From Candidatus Eisenbacteria bacterium (GTDB taxonomy: Bacteria > Eisenbacteria > RBG-16-71-46 > CAIMUX01 > JAHJDP01): 64,000 nt of DNA. Where the stretch lies: contig JAHJDP010000042.1 in assembly GCA_018831195.1 (NCBI GenBank), positions 64,292 through 128,291 on the forward strand, given 5' to 3'. A program made the position numbers and the translations under genes. The notes under the pieces were generated by a model that saw nothing but the letters and a program-made list of their open reading frames with translations, searched no databases and was not told where the DNA came from. Shown here one piece after another: positions 59,154-64,000 of this stretch (position 1 is its first letter; every line of letters begins with the position of its first letter).

Positions 59154-60395
59154 TCAGTGAACTTCCTGGAACATCTTATCCGCGTTGGGACGCGGGCGGT
59201 TATTCTGCTTGTCCCAATAAGGGGATAGGTTTCGCAGATTCGAGACGATTCTCGGGAACACCTCGATGATCCTATCGATTTCCTCATCGGTGTTGTAACG
59301 GCTGAGACTGAATCGGATGGATCCATGGACCGCGGTAAACGGGATGTTCATACTTCTTAACACATGCGATGGCTCGAGGGACCCGGAAGTGCAAGCGGAT
59401 CCGCTGGAGGCGCAGATTCCTTCGCCGCTTAGTTGATACAACATTCCTTCGCCCTCGATGTAATGACTGGAGATGTTCAGAGTGTTGGGCAGCCGCGGCG
59501 CATGCTTGCCGTTGATTTGTACAAAAGGAATCATCTTTTCAAGCGAAGTCTCCAGGCGGTCTCGGAGCTGCTCGATCCTCTCCTCGTCCTCATCGCGATG
59601 GGCCAGGATCAACTTTAACGCTCTAGCCAGCCCGACGATATAGGCGACATTTTCTGTGCCTCCCCGCCGGCCCTCCTCTTGATGCCCGCCGATCAGTAAA
59701 GGGCGGCAGGGAGTGCCGCGCCGGATAAAGAGCGCTCCAATCCCTTTGGGAGCATGAAACTTGTGTCCGGAAAAGGACATGAGATCGATATGCTTGAAGT
59801 TGTCCTTGAGGTTGATCGGCAGCTTGCCGATGGTCTGTGTTGCGTCGGTGTGAAAGATGATTGCGGGATCGGTTTCCTTCGTCAGACGGCTGAGTTGCTC
59901 AATGGGGAATACAATACCGGTCTCATTGTTGGCGTGCATGATGGTAACCATGAGGGTATCGGAATCGAGAGCGCGGATGAAAGCCGGAATATCAAGATTG
60001 CCGTCGGTATCGACCGGGATGTAGGTAACCTGATAGCCCTCCCGCTCCAATTGTTTGCAGACTTCCAGCACAGCGGGATGCTCAACGGATGATGTGATGA
60101 TATGCTTTCGCTGCCTGTTGGCTTTGGCTGCCCCGAAGATGGCTGTGTTATTGCTTTCTGTTGCGCAGGACGTGAAGAGAATCTCTTTGCTGTCATTTGT
60201 TCCCAACGCCTCGGCGATATCCTTCCTGGCCTCTTTTATGGCGTCTCCTGTGATATGCGCGGCATCATAGGTGGAACTGGGATTGTAGTAGAGCTCGGCA
60301 AGATAGGGTGCCATCGCCTCAATGACTTCAGGCGCCACCATTGTTGTCGCATTATTGTCTGTATAAATTATCTTCAAACCGCTTCTCCCGCTCAT
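59154..60395 (-). CDS. nifS: Cysteine desulfurase (NifS type)
   Basis: A 413-residue PLP enzyme that takes sulfur from cysteine to form a persulfide for iron-sulfur cluster assembly. Visible features are IYTDNNATTMVAPEV near residue 10, SCATESNNTAI, the Schiff-base Lys in SFSGHKFHAPKG near 211, and the catalytic Cys in SSGSACTSGS near 336. The short loop around the Cys matches group I (NifS/IscS). Its ATG overlaps the NifU stop (ATGA), so both are translated together. The tail after residue 385 is longer than usual. Confidence 0.94.
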   Translation of the reverse strand: MSGRSGLKIIYTDNNATTMVAPEVIEAMAPYLAELYYNPSSTYDAAHITGDAIKEARKDIAEALGTNDSKEILFTSCATESNNTAIFGAAKANRQRKHIITSSVEHPAVLEVCKQLEREGYQVTYIPVDTDGNLDIPAFIRALDSDTLMVTIMHANNETGIVFPIEQLSRLTKETDPAIIFHTDATQTIGKLPINLKDNFKHIDLMSFSGHKFHAPKGIGALFIRRGTPCRPLLIGGHQEEGRRGGTENVAYIVGLARALKLILAHRDEDEERIEQLRDRLETSLEKMIPFVQINGKHAPRLPNTLNISSHYIEGEGMLYQLSGEGICASSGSACTSGSLEPSHVLRSMNIPFTAVHGSIRFSLSRYNTDEEIDRIIEVFPRIVSNLRNLSPYWDKQNNRPRPNADKMFQEVH

Positions 60396-61339
60396 ATTTG
60401 AATAATCCGGATCTGATCATCGACTCTTTCTTTGAGTGTCTTTTCCACGAGCATTTTCAGAGTTTGGGCCGAACCGGCGCAATCGCTGCACGCACCGGCA
60501 AGACGAACATAGATGAGCTTATCCTTAATATCGATCAGCTCCAGGTCGCCGCCGTCCCGCTGAAGCATAGGGCGTATATAGTCATCCAACGTCTTCTCGA
60601 CCATTTTGCTGAATTGATACGGCGACGTGGCGGGTCTCGCGCCTCCCGTTTCGCCGTCATTGATTTCACTTCTCGGTTTGCTCGACTCGGTTCCCCAAGT
60701 TTCATCGATCAGGTCCTGTAATCCTCCGGGTACATGATGGCAGGACATACAAGCGCCCCCGGCCTTGATGGCATTAGTTATTTCAGGGATGGATTTGAGG
60801 TTCAGTTCTTTGATCTTGCGCCGGAGATAGGGCTCGGTCATTGAGAAACAGGTGCAGACGATCTTGCCTTCATCATCCTCATCCGGGTGCATATCGATAC
60901 CCAGATGATTCAGGTTGACGCCGCGCTTCCTAGCCCAATCGAAGACGGCCGCTTCAAGGGCCTCGGCGCCCATAACGGAACAGTGGATTTTCTGCTCCGG
61001 CAGGCCCTCTAGATAATCAACAATATCCTTGTTGGTGATCTTCAGAGCTTCAATGGGCGTGAAATTTCCACGCTCGATCAAAGCACATAGGCCTTCTGAA
61101 GCCGCGATGGCGGAGGTGCATCCAAAAGTCAGATATTTGGCCTCGGTGACAATATCCTTCAGGGGATCCGTCGGATGCTTTTTTACCCGGAATGTAAAAC
61201 GCAGGGCGTCGCCGCAGGCGATGGATCCATGCTCGCCACAACCATCGGGATTCTCGATCTCACCCAGATGCGTACCCGGCTTGCCCTGAACGGCGTCCAT
61301 GAATAATTGTTTGGTTTTCTCGCTGTACTCCCAGGCCAT
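60392..61339 (-). CDS. nifU: Iron-sulfur cluster scaffold protein NifU (three-domain)
   Basis: A 315-residue scaffold with the full NifU layout. The IscU-like domain has GCGEHGSIACGD, TFGCTSAIAAS and KIHCSVMGAEAL, giving the conserved Cys. The central BFD-like [2Fe-2S] domain has VCTCFSM and GGACMSCHH. The C-terminal Nfu domain has GACSDCAGSAQTL (CxxC). It accepts sulfur from NifS and builds clusters. Full-length NifU outside nitrogen fixation occurs in several anaerobic lineages, and no nif genes are seen here. AGGAGGGAG precedes ATG 61339. A sigma-70 promoter lies upstream at 61402-61430. Confidence 0.94.
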   Translation of the reverse strand: MAWEYSEKTKQLFMDAVQGKPGTHLGEIENPDGCGEHGSIACGDALRFTFRVKKHPTDPLKDIVTEAKYLTFGCTSAIAASEGLCALIERGNFTPIEALKITNKDIVDYLEGLPEQKIHCSVMGAEALEAAVFDWARKRGVNLNHLGIDMHPDEDDEGKIVCTCFSMTEPYLRRKIKELNLKSIPEITNAIKAGGACMSCHHVPGGLQDLIDETWGTESSKPRSEINDGETGGARPATSPYQFSKMVEKTLDDYIRPMLQRDGGDLELIDIKDKLIYVRLAGACSDCAGSAQTLKMLVEKTLKERVDDQIRIIQI

Positions 61340-61401
61340 GGGCTCCCTCCTGATGGCGACTCGGTTCTGCTGCCGGCGGATTGGATCTCCTGCCTCAGGA
61401 T

Positions 61402-61430
61402 AATATACCGAAAAGTATGATTTAGTTCAA
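61402..61430 (-). promoter_or_regulatory. Candidate sigma-70 promoter of nifU-nifS
   Basis: On the minus strand, TTGAAC (61430-61425), a 17-base spacer and TATATT (61407-61402), 62 bases before the nifU ATG. Confidence 0.6.
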
Positions 61431-61540
61431 ACCCGTTTCGTCTGATGAGGTTCCGATATTTAAGGGTGACGGAGAGCATAAAAGATGACAATACAGCGGA
61501 AGGTGTAGTGGAAAAAGACCTGTTGGCCGAAACCTCCGGA

Positions 61541-61577
61541 GGAACCCGGGATCGTTTGGAATTCGATCCCGGGTTCC
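61541..61577 (-). terminator. Perfect 14-bp hairpin after the ankyrin-metallo-beta-lactamase gene
   Basis: GGAACCCGGGATCG pairs exactly with CGATCCCGGGTTCC around nine bases, just past the stop of the leftward gene. The T-run is missing, so it may act with CCTCCGGAGG beyond it, or in RNA stability. Confidence 0.55.
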
Positions 61578-61584
61578 CGGCCTC

Positions 61585-63507
61585 TCAGCTGATCTTGCCG
61601 TGGCTGTAGCGGAAGTGATCCCCCCGGTTCTTCGGGGCGTCCATTCTGACTTGCGGGAATTGATCCTCGCACTCCTCAATGAAGTCGAAGTATCGCTGTG
61701 AGTTCCCCCCGGAATGCATGGGGAAGAAAACCTTGGGATTCAGCGTTTCGAGGGCGTAATGAACCCCCATCTTCACCGCAACCTGATCGCCGAAGCCGCA
61801 TCCCGAAATCGGCATGAAAGCGATATCGGGGCGGACGCCACGCTCCTTGAGATAATCGATCTCGGCCTTGTAGGGACCGGAGAAATCTTGGTGACGGTTG
61901 GCATGATCCCCCGCGTGATAGATCACCATCCCATCGACCTCTAACACAAATCCTACGCCCGAGTCGTTGGACTCGATTGTCGTGATTTTGACCCCGTCAA
62001 TCGTCTGAACCTGGCGCGGTCCGATATATTCATATCCGGTCTGATCCTGCTGCCGGCACCCGAGAACATAAGAAATGTCAGGTAGCTGTTCGCGCCAGCC
62101 GAAGATGTACGGATCGTAATGATCCCCATGCTCATGAGAGACCAGGACCATGACATTCTCGCCGGCGATTTCCTGGGGATTGATATGGCCGTTGCACAGC
62201 CCGGGTTGGGAAGGTTCCCGGCCTTGATCAAAACTGTCAAAGATAAGGAAGTGTTCTTTGGTCTTGATCGCCCAGCCGCTGTGTCCCAGATACCACACCA
62301 CGGCCTCATTGTCTTTGATTTCAGTTTGAGCCGTCAGGCAACCCTTTCCGTCAGCGGTCGAACCGGCGGCGCCGCGGGCTTTCAGAAGATCGACCACATC
62401 CTGGTGGCCGTAATGTGAGGCCAATTGCAGCGGAGTTTCTCCGCCGGCGCCGGGGTCATTGATAGGAGCGCCGCCGGCGACGAGGGCTTCAACGACATCC
62501 TGGTAACCTCGCAGAGCCGCTATTTGCAGTACAGATTGATGGGTGTTTGTATCTTCGGCGTCGGTCCGCGCTCCGGCCGCAAGATAGGCCTGTACCATTT
62601 CCAGGTTGCCGCTATCGACAGCCTGAACCAAAGGGATTTCGCCATTTTGGTTTCCTGCATTGACATTGGCGCCATGGGCGATCAAGGCCTTTACGATCTC
62701 TGTTTCATTGCGATTTGTCGCGGCATGCAGGGCGGTCCAACCGTTCTCATCGGATACATTGGCATCCGCGCCCTTATCCAAGAAGAACTTGGCTATCTCC
62801 ACCCTGCCGCGCCAACAAGCATCTATCAACGGGGTGTTCCCGCTTGTGTCGGCAACCGACGGATCGGCGCCTCTGGCGATCAACATCTCCGCAAACTCGA
62901 CCCGTCCCCCCGCCGCCGCCCAATGCAAGGGTGTCGCGCCGTTATTGGCCGCCACAGAGACATCGATTCCTCTTTCGATCATAAGATCAAACAAATCCCT
63001 GAGACCACGGGATGCGGCGAAATGTAAAAGTGTGATTCCGCCGGGTGTCAAATAATTGAGGTCCGAACCGGCGTCGAGGATTTGCCGGACGATCGCTGAA
63101 TCGCCGCCGGACGCGGCGAAGCTGAGGGGGTATCCGCCGAAATGATCCCTCCAATTGACATCAGCGCCTCTCTCGAGAAGGAAAGCGACCATTTCGCCGT
63201 GCCGGTTCAGAGCGGCGACGCCGAGAGGCGTACTCTCATCAATGTCGCCGCAGTTGATGTCGGCCCCCGCATCCAGAAGAATCCGGGCGATTTCTACATT
63301 ACCGTGAATGGCGGCGGTAAGAAGCGGCAGATCACGCGTCGCATTTACACTCCGCTCATTGATGAGGTCGGGATTTTCGCGAAGCATTTGTTGAACCCGG
63401 GCCGCATCTCCAGCGGCAATCGCTTCGTGGATCTCCGCGGCTTGCGCCGAGGGGATGCCGATGAAAATCAAAACCGCCATCGTGATCAGCAAATATCGAA
63501 AAGGCAT
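61585..63507 (-). CDS. Exported ankyrin-repeat / metallo-beta-lactamase-fold fusion protein
   Basis: A 640-residue protein with a signal peptide (PFRYLLITMAVLIFIGIPSAQA). Residues about 24-395 hold around eleven ankyrin repeats of 33 residues (for example GNTPLIDACWRGRVEIAKFF). Residues about 400-635 are a metallo-beta-lactamase fold of the UlaG-like type. It begins AVVWYLGHSGWAI and carries the metal motif SHEHGDHYDP (HxHxDH) near residue 455, with later histidines in HAGDHAN and PMHSGGN. It probably hydrolyses an ester or phosphoester outside the cytoplasm. The fused ankyrin block would bind a partner. ATG 63507 has GGGGGA upstream; a longer frame to 63744 was rejected. The substrate is unknown. 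Confidence 0.88.
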   Translation of the reverse strand: MPFRYLLITMAVLIFIGIPSAQAAEIHEAIAAGDAARVQQMLRENPDLINERSVNATRDLPLLTAAIHGNVEIARILLDAGADINCGDIDESTPLGVAALNRHGEMVAFLLERGADVNWRDHFGGYPLSFAASGGDSAIVRQILDAGSDLNYLTPGGITLLHFAASRGLRDLFDLMIERGIDVSVAANNGATPLHWAAAGGRVEFAEMLIARGADPSVADTSGNTPLIDACWRGRVEIAKFFLDKGADANVSDENGWTALHAATNRNETEIVKALIAHGANVNAGNQNGEIPLVQAVDSGNLEMVQAYLAAGARTDAEDTNTHQSVLQIAALRGYQDVVEALVAGGAPINDPGAGGETPLQLASHYGHQDVVDLLKARGAAGSTADGKGCLTAQTEIKDNEAVVWYLGHSGWAIKTKEHFLIFDSFDQGREPSQPGLCNGHINPQEIAGENVMVLVSHEHGDHYDPYIFGWREQLPDISYVLGCRQQDQTGYEYIGPRQVQTIDGVKITTIESNDSGVGFVLEVDGMVIYHAGDHANRHQDFSGPYKAEIDYLKERGVRPDIAFMPISGCGFGDQVAVKMGVHYALETLNPKVFFPMHSGGNSQRYFDFIEECEDQFPQVRMDAPKNRGDHFRYSHGKIS

Positions 63508-63888
63508 AACAATCCCCCTTTGAATAGCACTTTGGGCTACAGCCAGCGTCACCCCGGCAAGCATCCCCGGCCTCCCCCTCTCGGCAACCGGGACGTTTGG
63601 AAGAAAAATCCCCCCTAAGGAAAAGACGTTTCTATTGATGAAACTGTTCAATGAAATTCTTTCATTTGAGATATCCTTATCTTTTAGATAGACCCGGCAA
63701 ATATGAATTCCGACCAGACCGGTTCGCAGTCCCATCCCCCGCAAGGTCTTATTCCAGCCTGTCTTTATATCAACCCGTCAACTTGTTTGGACATTGCAAC
63801 GTAGGCCGTTCTAAGGCATGCTGGGAATCCTTGGGTTCAGGGAAAAATTCAGCAAAGAGAAAAGCCATCTCAGAAGGAGGCGAGGGGC
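63508..63888. other. Divergent intergenic region, 381 bases
   Basis: It lies between the ankyrin-metallo-beta-lactamase gene and the DsrC/TusE-like gene. No gene or convincing promoter could be fixed; it is AT-richer in its middle part. Confidence 0.55.
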
Positions 63889-64000
63889 ATGAGCGTGATT
63901 GAAAATATTGAATTTGACAAGGATGGATTCATGGTCGATCCCACCCTGTGGAATGAGGAGGTCGGCAATGCGATTGCGAATGATGAGGGCATCGAGCAAA
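63889..64000 (+). CDS. DsrC/TusE-like sulfur-carrier protein (5' part only)
   Basis: Only 37 residues are visible before the window ends, but the opening (ENIEFDKDGFMVDPTLWNEE, then EEVGNAIANDEGIE) matches the N-terminus of the DsrC/TusE family. These small proteins carry sulfur on C-terminal Cys, for tRNA thiolation (TusE) or dissimilatory sulfur metabolism (DsrC). The deciding C-terminal Cys lie beyond the window. AAGGAGG is eight bases upstream of ATG 63889. Confidence 0.75.
   Translation, partial: MSVIENIEFDKDGFMVDPTLWNEEVGNAIANDEGIEQ

Noticed and set aside
1-64000. CRISPR array, tRNA, rRNA or insertion sequence
   Set aside because: No regular spaced repeats, cloverleaf-like sequences, rRNA segments or transposase genes were seen.

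Overview
The window looks like a chromosome piece from a GC-rich, Gram-negative-type bacterium of the wider FCB neighbourhood, possibly a Candidatus Eisenbacteria or Latescibacteria-like lineage. The support is three secreted proteins ending in an NPFNP-type FlgD-like C-terminal domain, a TonB-dependent receptor paired with a DUF4249 lipoprotein, a GldA/GldF/GldG-like ABC cluster and a TRAP transporter with a TAtT lipoprotein. This placement rests on family habits only. No rRNA or tRNA gene was seen. The window has 47 genes; one is clearly degenerate and two run off the edges.

Layout. 1-6891: a ClC chloride channel (cut by the left edge), a CPA2-type cation/proton antiporter overlapping a membrane-TPR protein, and metG. 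6924-14755: an exported-protein block with three FlgD-like-tail proteins, a decayed surface-protein pseudogene, and a 106-bp repeat plus a matching promoter in front of two of the genes. 15051-17255: a threonine-to-glycine operon (SDR-type threonine dehydrogenase plus 2-amino-3-ketobutyrate CoA ligase) with a promoter and a strong terminator. 17361-25977: an accessory-looking segment with three glycan-type genes (epimerase, GT4, methyltransferase) and a 1734-residue DUF4062-NACHT-WD40 STAND protein. 26100-36230: a GT-C type enzyme, a zinc alcohol dehydrogenase-like enzyme, then a rightward series of envelope proteases (YugP-like and two tandem RseP-like), a D-cysteine desulfhydrase-like enzyme, a NnrU-like protein, a small parvulin, DinB-like and YciI-like proteins and a PflA-like radical SAM protein.

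36312-43282 (leftward): ABC ATPase, ABC permease, GldG-like protein, DUF4340 protein and a sulfatase-fold/TPR protein, probably one operon. 43581-47738 (rightward): a complete TRAP set (TAtT, DctP, DctQ, DctM). The last gene overlaps a convergent lipoprotein gene. 49009-55175: YceI, a small membrane protein, full-length cobalamin-dependent methionine synthase and one unrecognised protein. 55239-58948 (leftward): DUF4249 lipoprotein, TonB receptor and a short asparaginase-like protein. 59154-61339: nifS and nifU, overlapping and preceded by a good sigma-70 promoter. 61585-63507: an exported ankyrin/metallo-beta-lactamase fusion. At the right edge a DsrC/TusE-like gene begins.

The most interesting items are the DUF4062-NACHT-WD40 protein (a candidate immune-type STAND ATPase), the duplicated repeat-plus-promoter module before two exported-protein genes, the ankyrin-metallo-beta-lactamase fusion, the tandem site-2 proteases, and the sulfatase-like protein with Thr at the usual Cys/Ser nucleophile position at the end of a Gld-like ABC operon.
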